This document shows, in pieces, positions 44,355-57,860 of a stretch of 64,000 nt of DNA. The number at the start of each line of letters is the position of its first letter. The stretch's first letter is position 1. The stretch comes from Rhytidiadelphus loreus (lineage: Eukaryota; Streptophyta; Bryopsida; Hypnales; Hylocomiaceae), in NCBI GenBank assembly GCA_947034895.1, contig OX344763.1:8744501-8808500 (forward strand), in the 5' to 3' direction. The notes beneath the pieces are model-generated. The model was not told the origin of the DNA. It did not search any database and saw nothing but the letters and a program-made list of their open reading frames with translations. Made by a program: the position numbers and the translations under genes.

Positions 44355-45076
44355 GGGTGATTGCAAGAAAGACCAAACGATTTTGGTAGCGTTCCACCCA
44401 AACTGTGATTTTTTGCATTCAGTACTATGAATACTACAATACTATGAAACGGAGCAATCTTAGCCGTTGATCTGAAAATCAACAGCCAATAGTACTTTTG
44501 AGTACTTAATAATACTGAAACAATACTACTTAAAAAAAAATGAGAGTGTTACAGAAAGTAGATAAAATTAAGTATAAATTAATAAAAATTAGAAAATCAT
44601 GAATAAAAAAAACTAAAAATTGTCCATTTGTAAAGACTTGATAGTGATTACATTCCACCAAAAACTAGAAGTTGAAACCATCATGAATGTTTAGAGCACT
44701 ATGCACAAGGGACCCCTATTTGCATGCATGTTGAGGACAAAGAATTGTGTTTTTTTTAATGCCCTTTGGTGGACACATGCTCATCTAATGTGGAAATAGC
44801 CTACAAAAAATTCAAGTGAACATCATAATTTTTGGATGTTCCACAGTACTAAAAAACCCTAAACTGCAAAGTGTGACAAATTAGCTAAATTGAAATTTAT
44901 TTATAAAAATATTTTTCAAAATTTATGAAAAATAATGAATCTCATGATTTCTCAATTAGCCATCTTCAATAAAAATTTCAAGTCCATTAGCTTCATTTTT
45001 CAAAAGTTATGATTGATGGCAACTCAATCACTTCAATTGTGACGCCAAATAGGACCAGTCTTTCTTGTAATCACCC
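44355..45076. mobile_element. 722-bp TIR element
   Basis: The left end GGGTGATTGCAAGAAAGACC pairs with the right end, whose reverse complement is GGGTGATTACAAGAAAGACT. TTGG flanks both sides (44351-44354 and 45077-45080), a possible 4-bp duplication. There is no coding capacity. The superfamily is uncertain. Confidence 0.55.
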
Positions 45077-45080
45077 TTGG

Positions 45081-47985
45081 GTAGGGTCACAAAGACACAA
45101 ACTATAGTGAATATCATAGGGTTGTTCCGAAAATCCAATAGTTGCATTTTTAGACAGAAGTTTGCATAAGAAGCTCTATATTTTTAACTTTCTGGAAGTA
45201 CTTGTTGTATTCCAATACATGTTTGGATTCACAAGTGTTCTTGTGTGTGTCCACCAATCGTGTACACACATGTCACAAACCAAAAACATTTTGAATTCAA
45301 TTCCAATGAGGAAGTGACAATAGAAATGGCCTATCACTGCTCTGTCATTATTGTTTTAGCAAATTATATGAGAACATGGTGAATGACACTCATTACTATA
45401 TAGATGTGTCATTTTCCTGTAGTTCACAATTGAAGAGTGTGTTGTCTTACCAATTGTGCAGGTGGCAACAACAAAGAAAGTTGAGCAAGCAAAGAAGAAG
45501 TGAGCACAAAATTTTGTGTGGAAAGGGGTGAGTGTTGCATAGTACTACAGAGTCTCAGTGCTATTGAATGCATGTTTACATGTTGTCATTGAAGACAAAG
45601 GTGACTATGTTTTGTTGCAAAGTATGACATCCTTAGAGCCTATGCATTGCATGTCCAGGACAAGAACATCATTCTGACTTCTTCTGCTATAACAAAAAGC
45701 ATGGCCGACATAAATATTTTTCTTTGTAAATTCAGAAGACTTTCGCAATAGTGATGTGAATTAATTTTGTGCACTTTCAATTGTACAACACAATTTTTTC
45801 GGTGACCTGCATGCTTCATTTCTTGTATAACTTCAGAGGTTGTAGTATGGGAGCACCGCATGCAATACTTTGCATGCATGCAAACAACATGTTTCCATAG
45901 ACAATGTACATTTCCGGCTTGAGGGATAATAGCATCCGGTAAGTAGGGTGTTTCATCCATACCGACTCTACTAGTACCAAGAACGTGTTAGTTGTACTGC
46001 CGTTTCGTGCTTTGAAACATACAAGCGACATTTGGGCATTTTGATTGTCTTCTTTATCGTTTTTTGACTATGGACATGAATACTTCATGTGAACAATTAA
46101 GGTACGTATGCCTCATTTTGATGTACACAATACAAAGGCGGACGCGGAATTCTCAATGTATGAGGCAATGTACATTGAATTGTTCATGCCAATTGTTTGT
46201 GTTTGGTTTATGAGTTCAATGTGGAATGCACTTGTTCAAGAATTTAGTTGTTTGCTTGTACAGAAAATTTCCTTTGGCTTAAAAGCATGTGCGTGTACAT
46301 CCTTCTATTGCTTATTCAAATTTTCTATGAAATGCACATTGAAGACCGTATCTCTGTTCTAAGCATCATAGTCAGCAATATAGTAACTTACATGGAAAAT
46401 GAAGTTACAAGTTATATGCATGTCACTTTCAATGAGGATACAGATGTAGAAAGAGCTAGAAGTGGACGTCCATGAAAGCATTCCATGATTGCCAAGGACA
46501 TCGTTGAAGACATTCTTTATATATTTCAAATTGTTGCACTACCATTACTTCACGTTCAAGCAAAGTTTGTCTGTACAAAGTGCTCTAGAAACTGACATTT
46601 TAAGTGACGTCTGTGACTAATGTATAACTTTGGTCAAGACACAAAATTGTGTCCAAAATGAAGGCATGTCTAACAATAACGAAGACCACAACAACGTCAA
46701 GCATGATAGCATGGTAAAACAAAATGTGGAGGCACATGTTCTTTTCTGTGATGACAAAGCATGGTATGCTGTGGCCTACATGTAGTAAATGTATTCAAGT
46801 GAAAAGTCCATTAATAGCATGTCTTCTTGAACGGATTGACAAACGCAAGTAAGAGACAACAAAAACAAGATTCAATGCTACTAGTTCTTACTGAGAAGTG
46901 GTATACAAGCATGCATGATTGAACGAATAAGCAAGCACCACATTCTCTACGTTTTGCGAGTAGTTATATGCAATGTTTCTATGTCGTTAACGACGCTCCG
47001 TAGTTGAGGGCACATCGAAGAAGACATGGACAAGTATGAAAGGCATTTCAAGGAAGACATGACAAGGAACAATAAAGTATTACCAACGATGTGCTTCTGA
47101 ATAGAACAGTGGCCGCAACTAAGAGGGAAACAATATGCATTAAACCTCTAGGAAATGGACACATGGCATTGATGTCATCCACTAAGAGGATGAAAAAATG
47201 TCTGACGTAGCATTGCCATCCTTGTCATTGCTGAGCTGTCACACACATGACCTATTTTTTACATCTTTGAAGACCATGTTTTCTAAGATGTTATCATTAA
47301 ATTTCTTGAAACGTACTTACATTTTCTTAGATTTTGTATGTTTTTGGGCCTATCAATCATGATGGATTTTTTTGATATTCAAGTCGGCACGACGGAATCA
47401 TTTGATGTGATAAAAAAACATAAGTACCATATTATAGGCTTGTTACAAAAAACGCGGGTTTCTTCTAGTGAGAACACAAAGAGTGCTTATTCACTACGCA
47501 TGACAACAAACCTCATATATTGCTTCTAGAATATCTCTTCGCTCATCGTCGATCGCTCCCTTCCATTCTCTTATTCCTCCAAGATTCTTTAGATCTAGTG
47601 CGCTTTACAAGGTTTCTTTTCCACTTTTGCACTACCTTTTTTTATCTTCAATTTTTATACTTGTTCATTTGTAAATTAATCTAGCTACCGGCAATAATGA
47701 CATTTTACAGGTTGCATTTTACAAGATTTGAAGAGACTACGTATTGCAGCTTTGGAGACTTGACTTGACTGCGTTTTTGTGGATCCTAATCGACTGCCTA
47801 CTGCAGCTTTGGAGATTATAAGTTTTGGCACATTCCTCCACATTTGTCTTTGATTTTGTACTGTTGAAACACCAACGTTGAGGAATGTTCACATTTGATC
47901 ATTGGCATGATGGAATTGTGGGATCTCATATAGAAAATATGCTCTAATTTCAGAAGGTTACAAAACTGTAGACAAAGAGATTACT
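45081..47985. other. Long spacer, no supported gene
   Basis: Small frames (for example 45640-46031 on the minus strand, apparently frameshifted relative to each other) are Cys/His-containing but match no family I know. Nothing else stands out. Confidence 0.3.
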
Positions 47986-48344
47986 ATGGCTTCACCGTTT
48001 ATATGCCCCATTTGCTTAGAGGATTGTTTAAATTACCCAATAGCTACCATATGTGGTCATGTTTTTTTCTGGACTCACTTGAATCACCTCTAGGGTGGTT
48101 CCAAGCCGAGCACTCCAACTGCTCGGTTTGTAGCACCCCCCGAGGCGGTGGCAAATGGCCACTTCTTGTCATATCTCTGTATGGTGGTCATATCGACAAC
48201 CCTAGAGTTCGACCTCCATCTCCCCCATTGCACATCAACATTGCTCAACTATACAAACAACTAGAGGTAGTTATAGCGTTGCACAATGTAGCTATATATA
48301 GACACTCAAGACAACGCTTTGCAACAACTCACTCACCACGATGA
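47986..48344 (+). pseudogene. Degraded RING-finger gene (RMA/RNF5-like pattern)
   Basis: ATG at 47986 opens FICPICLEDCLNYPIATICG then HVFFWTH and a TAG. A shift to another frame restores WFQAEHSNCSVCSTPRGG and a segment resembling the KL-VPLYGRG region that follows the RING in RMA1/RNF5-type ubiquitin ligases (LLVISLYGG). CxxC, CGH and the final CxxC are visible, but the middle cysteines are missing and the frame is broken, so it is dead. It is unrelated in sequence to the RING-H2 cargo gene. Confidence 0.5.
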
Positions 48345-51300
48345 TGAAGGTGACATAAACCGCTACAGAGGGTTGGTATCCACCCTGTAAAGAAGGATAC
48401 AACAACTCCGATCTCAAATACAAGAATACCTAGCCTAAAACGAGTAGTTACAAGAGGACATTACACGTCTTAGGGACAGAGAAGGGTTTAGGGTGGAGAT
48501 AGAATACCATCAAGGTTTTTTGTTTTCCAATACTCAAGCCCTATCCACCAAAATTACATTGTGTGCATCATTTTTGCATGAAGCATTAGATACTGAAATG
48601 TTATTGTATAATGCAACACATTTGGCTTCATCTTTTGTTTTATTTTTGATAATTTTTGGAAATGAAAAGAGTAACGAGGTTGAGTATGCACTTTACACTG
48701 TTTTCAAGGAGAATTACAACTTCAGAGGTTCTTGAAGCAAAAACCCAAAACTCATTTTAAGAAATTCCTATAAGGCTACAACCCCTTTGATCCGCTATTC
48801 CCGTCCGCCCATTCGTGCCACCTGTCCATCCGTCCGTCCGTCTACACGTCCACGCCGTCTGATTGACCGTCAAAACATCCAACAGATGGCGTTTGAAAGA
48901 CACCGTCCACTACATCCGAGCATCTGCAAAATTTGGACGTCCGGATTTTGGACGTGATTTGCCCCTAGACATTGAAATTTGTCAACCTTGTTAGAGAAGG
49001 GCTTAGGGTGGGGATAGAATTTCAAGGAAAATGTACAATATAGAAAACGTACATACCATTGTTCTTGCATTGTTCTTATGCTCCAAATCAGTTGAGAACA
49101 TACACATTGGAAAGCTTTGAAAGGGAAATATCCCCTAGAAATACTATTCACGATATTAATAAGGATCACTTTCAAATTTTTTGTACATATTCTCTAAACA
49201 CCTTTAGCTACCGTTTGTATTTGGTATACTTCAAGTATGGGGCACATGTTTCTTCCAAAGCTAATTGTTTGAAACATCAAGACAAGGAGCAAAAATTTCA
49301 CTATCATTCTTTACCCAACAAGCACACAAAATAGATAGTCCAACAAAAAACTAGTTGCAAAGCAGTTATGCAATTGACTAGATTCATAGAAGATCACAAA
49401 AATAAAACACAAATACACAACAGTTGGACACTCATCACATTTTCAATACACCTCAATCTTAGAGCACATTGTCATTTACAATTCTAGTTCAATAGCATTC
49501 TCAAACTCACATACATGTAACCAACTTCACAATGACCATAAAAGTTGTCATTTCCTTAAAAAAAAAAAGCCCACCAACCCACCTGACCAAAAGGAAAACA
49601 AATTAATATTAAAGATACATATCAATAATAAAATATACAAAGAAGAAAAAGACAATAAGGGACTTTCCAATGGGTTAGCATGGACATCTGAAACTTGTAT
49701 GATCAATCCCAATTAATCGAAAAAGTTCAACTCCAACCGCTCTAGATACAAGACTAGTAGATCAAATCTCAAAGTACACTGCTTGAAGCAAATGACAGAG
49801 TGAGGACTTACAAAACCAGCGCCAGTCTCGTCTCATAAATAAACTGCATCAACATAGTCTCTCCTACAATCAATTCTATAATCCTCCAAAATGCATAAAA
49901 AATCACTATAACTTACGATAAGTGAGCTATAGTGCCTCATTAGTCGTTGTTGTAATTTGATATTAGAACCATGATAGACAACACTCGTTCTTCTGGCAAA
50001 ATTAGGTGAAGATTCAAAACTCTGTCAAAATTAGCTTCAGGACCTTACATTCCATCAAAAGGAAAACAAAGTTTATGGTGTGTCTCGTTTAAATTGTTAA
50101 TAATCCAAGAGACTAGATCCTTTGTAGCACACCGGCCAGTGTTTCCTAAATCCGCCCAACTTCTTTGAAATCCTCCAAGTTGACTGCTTCTTCTATTTGA
50201 TGTTGTATACAGATGGCCATCCAAAAATTAGTCCAACAAAAGTCTCACAGATCATTCAAAAGAAGCATATCCAAAACATTCCTAGCATGCAACCACGGTC
50301 AAGATATAAAGATGGAATTTGATGTTAACCCATCCTGTAAACAAAGAAGAACAACCCCTCTAAATATTATTAAACAAACATGGAAGGAGAAAAATACATC
50401 TAGGATTCACTAGAAAGAAATTAATGTCTTGGCGTGAAGACTGAAGGTGTTGATTCTACCGTACCAAAGCAAAATTCAAACTTCAGTTAGCAAGAAGTAA
50501 CCGAAAAACACTATCCAGACAAGTACATTTCTTCATGAAGAGAATGTAGCGACATACTCACCAAAAAACTACTAGACACACTCGTCTCTGGGGTAGGCAA
50601 CAAAATTCATGTAAAATAGACACACATGTAGACATGACACTCATGTAGAAGACTGTCACCAACCAGAGCTTCCATCTTTCAAACAAAGACGCATGTAAAA
50701 CTCAAACACAAAGTCACAAACCACTTAGAATTGAAGCACATACGAAAACCTAAGATCAGAAATAACAAAAAAACACGTCTCAGTGTGCACTTCCATGAAT
50801 TGACAAAGACCATGAGACCACAAGGTAATCAATCCAAAACCAACATCCAAGTCTAAGCCATTGAACAATCTCATACAAAGTATATATATATAACCTACCT
50901 AGGAACTTCTATCTTTCAACAATACACACAAACCCTAAACCGGTGCGAGCACAACACGGCGAGGGTTAACTTAGGCGGGCGGGTGCAAACAGAGCAAGGG
51001 AGGAGAGTACAATCCCTGATCCCTAAAAAAGCCCCCAAATCAAAGCCCACGGGAATGAAGGGATTAGGTACCCACCAGGGGTTTTTTTCATTTTTTACAA
51101 AGTGCCAAAGTACAAATATAAAATGTTATAGTGGTGCTCCAAATTTCAACATTCATCCACATATTGGATAGAAAATATAACATTAGCACATATCACATGT
51201 TTATAATTTGGTTTTCATCCACAATTTGGCAATTTCATCCAAGAATTTTGGGCATTTTTTTGCCATTTTCTAGCCAAATTATTTTTTTTGCTGCAACCTG

Positions 51301-52878
51301 GCACAAAAAAGCCAAAAAAAAGCCCTAGTACCCATTGTGTCCGTCTAGTAGGCAAGCCTTCTCCTCAACTCGCTCAAGACCTACTTGTGCCAAAGACTCT
51401 GGTTAGACGACATCAAAAAAAAAACTCCATGTACAATATGAGTTCATTGAATGATGAAAAGATTCAATCCTAATATCATGGTTTTTAGAAGTCTAGTTTG
51501 ATTGATCATATGGTAGAAAATGTACTCCAAATAAGGTCACATTATCCATCATTGAAGAAAATTGCTTGAGTTAGTCAAACATAAGTAATAAGTGAGTGAA
51601 AGAATGTCCCCATACAATCCACTGAAAGGTACAAAAGTATCATCACTATTGCAAACCCTGTCGCTTTTCATTTTCTAAAATAGTGACAAAATGTCGAGCG
51701 AGTCAAAAATAATCAAAAACCACAAAATGTGGGGCTCACTTGGCTACTAACCTTTGATCATTTTCAATCTTTAATGAGTGAGAAGGAATAGTAGTTTGGA
51801 TGTCAAGAACAAAAATTGACCGGGTTCACCATAGTGTATGATGAAATCCACTTTAGACCCCTTGATTTGTTACGATTTCAAAAAAGAAGATAGCAAATAA
51901 TGCAAAGACACAACACCATCCACATAGCCAAAGATGTAGAATACATAGTTGTTTCAAATGCAGTTAGACTTCAATAATAAGATGAAAACAAGTTTGATTA
52001 CAAGACACAGTAGAAATGTTGCATTATTCTCAATATTTTGAAACTTGAAATAACTTCAATCAAATGATCATTAAGTTCCAAGACATTAACCAGGGTTAGA
52101 CGTCAATTTCTTTTTTCTTTCTATGAAAATTGATTGCAATTTTTTTTTCAAGAAGTTTTATTTTCTTCCCCCAAAAAGCAGTTAGTTCTTAAATGGATGC
52201 TATATGAACCATTTAAGCTATGAGGAAGTAGAGGTGTATCATATGACAAATAGTTGTCCTTATTATGTCTATTTTCTATATGATAATGCCAACATATCTT
52301 GATTTAGTAATTGTTGGTGCATTTTTGTAATTCCTATAGGACCATTGCCTCTTCAATTGCAAAAATCAAAGTTCTAGCAAGTTGCTTTAATCTCAATTAT
52401 TGGCATGATTTTTTGAAGTATTTTTTAAATTGAAAACTATCATAGCTTTTGGGGATTGTATATTTTTACTTAAATTGGTATTTGGAAGAAAAGATTATTG
52501 CATTTTAAACTCAAAATGTTCAAACTGAAGCATCCAAAACTCCCAAAGACACTCAAAATAGAAATTTTAAGAGTTTTTTTTACGTATCTAATATTTTTGT
52601 CTATATTAAACAATTTCAATTCATTATATTTGAATTTCTAATGTGAAATTTATTGAGCATCTTCTTTTGTTGGCAATAAAAATTCTCCTAACAAAAATGT
52701 AATAGATTTGTTATTGAAGTCAAACTTCACAACCTTCCCCTCCAAAAGGTCCATATATTTAATCCCAACTTGTTCACTTGCTAGAGCAATCTTCTTGTTT
52801 TGTGTTGTTGTGTTTCAATTCTACCTTGAAATACTAGCAATTTAGTCTTTCAATTCCTTCCATCTCACTTGAATCTAC
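48345..52878. other. Long spacer, no supported gene
   Basis: It includes a 'gtccgtccgtc' simple-sequence patch (48785-48860), a TA run near 50881, and at 52330-52680 a diverged relative of filler repeat Z. The frame at 48493-48735 has hydrophobic character but no identifiable domain. Confidence 0.3.
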
Positions 52879-54193
52879 CATTAGAGAAAATCGCAGGCCT
52901 TTGGAGGGCCGCTCCAAATCACCTCCAAGGACCCCACAGATTGAACATTATTTAGTGCTTCCAAGGACCCCGCAGATTGAACTTTATTTGCTTAGGAATT
53001 CTTTTTTCCCCTATTCTCGCTCACCTTCTGTCACAACGTCGCATGCCTATCAATGGCTCGGAATCCAAGTACAAGGGTTACAATAATGAGGATGAAGGTG
53101 TTCAAATGCACCTTAACCATGATTATTGAATACTTTGCATTCCAACCAAGTTGTGGAAAACACAATAATGTCCAAGGTAGTTCATTGAACATCTACCATG
53201 CAAGTTTTTCTTTGGATGGCATACTAATGATACACTTCAATACCATTTTCATGTGGAAGATGGTGAGGAGAGAAGGTCTTTATACAAGTGGGGAAGTGGT
53301 AGGTACATCAATCCATGTGGGATATGTGAATTAGGACTAAAATGAGGAGTTTCATCGCTCATAGTTATGTAAAAAAGCAGAAAATGTGTTGAAAAACAAA
53401 TTTTAGACCTCATTTAAGCATAGAAGAGTATCTTTTTAAAAAAAGATTTGTTCTAAAAAAAGTTGGAAAATCAAGTCAAGTTTTATTTCCAAAAATCCGT
53501 TTCAAGTTTTGGCACTTCAAATAAAAGTTATGAAAAAAAATTTAGAGAGGGGTTGGAAGGGTCATTTTTTTGAACATTTTCAAACCCCCTCTTTGAAATG
53601 TTTCCATAACTTTTATGTGGAGTACCAAAACTTAAAACTGATTTTTGAAAATAAAACTTGACTTGATTCCCCAACTTGTTTTAGACCAAAACTTTTTGAA
53701 AAAAGATACTCTTCTATGCCTAAATGAGGTCTAAAATTTGTTTTTTAACACATTTTCTGCGTTTTCACATAACTATGAGTGGTGAAAGCTCCTCATTTTA
53801 ATCCTAATTCACATATCCCACATGGGTTGTTGTACTTACCACTATCCCACTTGTATAAAGACCTTCTCTCCTCACCATCCTCCACATTTAAATCAAGTAA
53901 GTAGCTCAATATAGTTGGTGTTACGAAATTAAGCAAATGACAAAAAACTTGCTTAATTATTATTTGTGTCAAAAAAAAAGAACATCTTAATTGGCAATAA
54001 CACATCATGTACTTATTGCCGTATACATTGCTGCCTTAATAATTGTTAATTAGTTTGGTCTGACAACATTCACGATATTCACCCACGTTGACACTACAGA
54101 TTTGACGTATTCCATAGGCTCCCTACTCCTCTTTTAATAGCTGTGTTTGTCACAGCGAAGCGGCCCTCTAGAGGCCCCAAATTTTCTCTAATG
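52879..54193. mobile_element. Foldback-type TIR element with a large central palindrome
   Basis: The ends CATTAGAGAAAAT...GGAGGGCCGCT and their reverse complement form a roughly 34-bp imperfect TIR. Inside, about 53245-53570 and 53590-53890 are inverted copies with arms of roughly 320 bp ('gaggagagaaggtctttata' in the left arm, its complement in the right). No TSD could be confirmed and no transposase is present. Confidence 0.65.
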
Positions 54194-55750
54194 CTTAATA
54201 ACTTCTTAAAGAATAAAAACTGGATTTTTTTATTTTTTTTCATTTGATTTCATTTAAGTTCCTTCTCCTTAAAATTTTCAATTTGTTTTTTTAATATAAT
54301 ATTTTTTTAGTTAAAGATATAATGAAAACCATTTATTAAGAAGATCCAAAGTTTTATAATCAATTATCACAAGGTGCAATCTAAAAAAAAATTAAAAAAA
54401 ATTAAAATGCTAATATAGTAGTAATCTTTGTAGTAAAAGTTTTTGAAGTTTTTTCCACATATTTTCAATCAAATCTAATGCAAGATCCTATGATTGTATA
54501 TTCAAAATAAAGATTTGCTTATTATTGCTCTTTTTACAAATAAAGGCAATTTTTGAGTGGATAAAAACAATGTCAAAATTTAGAGGGTACCTTATTCAAA
54601 TGTCTACAAAGTTTTGGTATATAAAACATATATAGGAGGGAGAATAAAATGATTGTTTACTTAAAAGATTGAAGAAAATGCTACTAATAGAAATGAGTGT
54701 TTGAATTAATATGTTTAGTTAAATTAGTTGTTTGCAAGTGAATCTTGTTGATTCTAATATATAATCTTGTTTTAAGGCATAATTGTTGTCCTCTTTTCTA
54801 TTATTGCACATAAAAACTTAAATCTAAAGGTCTACATAAAGTAAAACTTTAGATTTGAAAAATAATGCATTGAATTAATTGGCCCTTGGAGCTTTATACT
54901 AAGTTCTAAGACTTGCTAATAGATTGTTATTCTAAATCCTAAAACACTAGGAGCCTATTTTTTGGATTTTGCATTTTTTTAATTATTATTTTGCATAGAA
55001 CATGTGTCATGATTCAAACTTTTAAGCATATTAATTTGTGTCCCCTTTAATAGACAAGTATAGGATTAAGAAGTATTTTTGGTTTCAACTCAAGTAGCAA
55101 AAAAATGAATTATAATAAGAATTATAAATCTAATTTAAACATCTTGTTACTAATTCTTTGAATCATACACAATTCAAATTTAAAAGTAATGCATTGCATT
55201 CATTGTAAGAGTTTCTCTACTAGGCTGCATAATGCTAGGCTCCTATATCTATTGATACATGTATTTCTAAGATGATCGGTCATTTTATTGAATTAGAGTA
55301 CATTTGTAAGGAGTGGTATTAAATGCTAATAATTGTATGTATGCTAGTCTAGGTTTGGTTTTCATGCACATGCATCCTATTAACTAAGCCATGGGCTTAA
55401 TCAAATTATATTTTATATTGGCACTTTAAGTTTTAGGCCTACAATAATGCATACGGTATTCTGATTTTAAATGAAATCCTCTTCCAAGTCACTATCAAGA
55501 TTTTTGTACTTAGATAGCAAGTTCAGCTTAAACTAATTAAAAAACAATTTTTTTGTTAATATAGGGACTAGATTGTTGAATCTAAAAATAAATGTAAAAA
55601 TGGTTTGTTGAAAATCCAAAAATTTCATTAAAATCCATTGAGTCATACACCAATCCATCATTTGATCATCAACCATCAAGAAATTTTTTGATAGCAAAAT
55701 GAAGGAATCACTTCATAGACATTTACTAAGAATGAAGGGTAGAGAGGCCA
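54194..55750. other. AT-rich spacer, nothing supported
   Basis: Very AT-rich, with homopolymer runs. No gene or defined repeat is seen. Confidence 0.35.
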
Positions 55751-55758
55751 TTTTTATA
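55751..55758. repeat. Left TSD of the 6.1-kb element (TTTTTATA)
   Basis: Exact match to 61895-61902. Being AT-rich it is less informative alone, but it coincides with both termini. Confidence 0.78.
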
Positions 55759-55917
55759 CAGGGTTGTCTACCCGAACAACTCAACAACTCCACAAACTCA
55801 ACGTCGAAGACGTCTAGTAGAGGGTCCCATCCATCTAATAGAGTCAACTTTATCCTTTGACTTTTCTAGAATTTACCCCCCATTTATCTAGGCTTACTTG
55901 GCTATCATGTGGCAAAT

Positions 55918-56015
55918 TTAGGGCAACTTCAGGTGGTTGCGACTACGAGTAGGGGGCGACCACGGGTAGGGGCAAGCATGAGTAGGGGCAAGCGCAGGTC
56001 GGGACGAGTGCAGGT
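55918..56015. repeat. GCGAC-type motif array R12
   Basis: Degraded motifs such as 'gcgaccacgggtagggg', about 160 bp inside the left terminus, in the position corresponding to R11 of the giant element. Confidence 0.7.
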
Positions 56016-56019
56016 AGGG

Positions 56020-57860
56020 ACAAATTCTGTACTACAATTCAAAACTGTCACTTTTGCTGCATTCATCCAAAAAAAATAGAATTTTTTTCTTAGAATCTAA
56101 CTGTAAGATCTTGTACTTCACTTGTCTAAGATCATATGGTAAAAATTTCATGAAATTTGACCATATAGATTGGAAGATATTAACATTCAAAGTTGGTAAA
56201 AAGGTTTTCTGAACTTTAACCTGCAATTTCAGTTGACTTTGACTGCCATTTGTGGAAAAAATTTGCACTACAAACTCTGAATTAAGAGATACATATGTTG
56301 AATAATTAAGTTGAAAGTCTAGGGGGAAAAATTCTCCAATAAAAGCACTTGATTTTCATTCTTTAACCCCCAAAGAACCATTGTCCCTTGGGATGACAAA
56401 TTGGATTTTGGGCATGTACCTACAGTTTCAATTTTTGTCATAATTTTTTGAAACTTTTTTCAAAGATAGAAAAACTAATTATCTTTGTGAAAATATAATG
56501 TTTTCTCAAGTGGTGCCTAGGAACAAAAATTATGCCCAAATAAGTTCAAAACAAAGGAGATAGGGCAACCAAAAAAAATTCAAAAATTTTAAATTTTAAA
56601 TTTTAAATTTTAAATTTTAAATTTTAAATATTTTTTCTCATATATTATATTCTTTTTCTCAAAGGAAAGCTTTGATTCATTTCATTTGGATAAGTAATGT
56701 GAAAGTTATAGACAATCTTGTTTTTCTAAAAATCTAACTATCTAAGAATCTTCTTCAAAAAATAACTTGCAAGATTCATTTTTGAATGCAATTTTTACAA
56801 TCTTAAAAAAAAATTCAATCCTCTTTTAGTTTGTTTCCTAGAACAATCTCACCATTGGGATTAATGCATTTTAATTCCATCTTAGAGATATTAATAATTT
56901 AGATTTTCTTTCTATCTTGTACCTACTTCTACTTAAATTTCTTTTTAAGTATGAAAATTAAGGTTTTTGAATTTTTTGTCTTCCTAGATTCTCAACTCAA
57001 TTCTCCAACATAAATTTTTAAGCCTCAAAACTCTGTAGTGCAAAAAATTTAAGTTAAGAAGGTTCAAAGTCAAATAATCTAGTCTAGTAATGTGCAAAAA
57101 TAAATAGTTTTCTTCACTTTAAACATAGATATCTTGCAATTTGTGCAATCCAAAAATTTTGAAATTTATTCCACACATTTTCATACCAGTTATGTATAAG
57201 ATCCTACAATTAAAAGGTTAGATGTGCAAAAGAAACAATTTTCAATTTTTTTTAACTCTTTGCAATAGAAATGGCAATTTTGAGTGTTTTTTGGCAAGAA
57301 AAAGGCCTTGGTCCTCTAGGGGTTAAGAAATTTTAAAGTAGAAGTAGGTCCAAGATTGAACAAAAAAATCAAATTGTTAATAGCTCTAAGATGGAATTGA
57401 AACACAATAATTCCAATGATGAGATTGTTCTAGTAAGCAAATTTAACCTTCTCAAACAATTTTTTAGACAAATTGTGAAAATTGCATTTAAAAAATGAAC
57501 CCTCTAAGTTTTGTTTTCAAGAAAATGTTGAGTTTGCCCCAAAAACAAGATTGTGCATAACTTTTGCATTACTAGTCCAATTACAATGAATCAAAGCTTC
57601 ACATGTAGACAAAAATATAATATTTGAGGTATCCACTAACCTTCGTTTTTGGCTTTAGTGTGGCATAACTTTTTCTTTCAAACACTAATTGAAAAAATAT
57701 TATATTCCTACAAAGATGATATATTCTTCTATCTTCAAAAAAAGTTTCAAAATATCACGATGAAAATTGAGACTATAAGCACTTATGTGAACCAAGATGT
57801 GAATTCCTTGAGAACTCTTGGTCCTCTACGGGTTAAAATTCAACTTCATTTTTGTAAAAT
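56020..57860. repeat. Filler repeat Z, inverted pair
   Basis: About 56030-56800 and 56800-57850 are diverged inverted relatives of one another ('aaccattgtcccttgggatg' versus its complement near 57815). Both resemble 27230-28130 in the giant element. A 7-bp AAATTTT microsatellite lies at about 56588-56628. No gene is seen. Confidence 0.5.

Noticed and set aside
45640..46031. Cys/His-containing ORF pair as a zinc-finger gene
   Set aside because: Spacing fits no zinc-finger pattern I know and the frames conflict.
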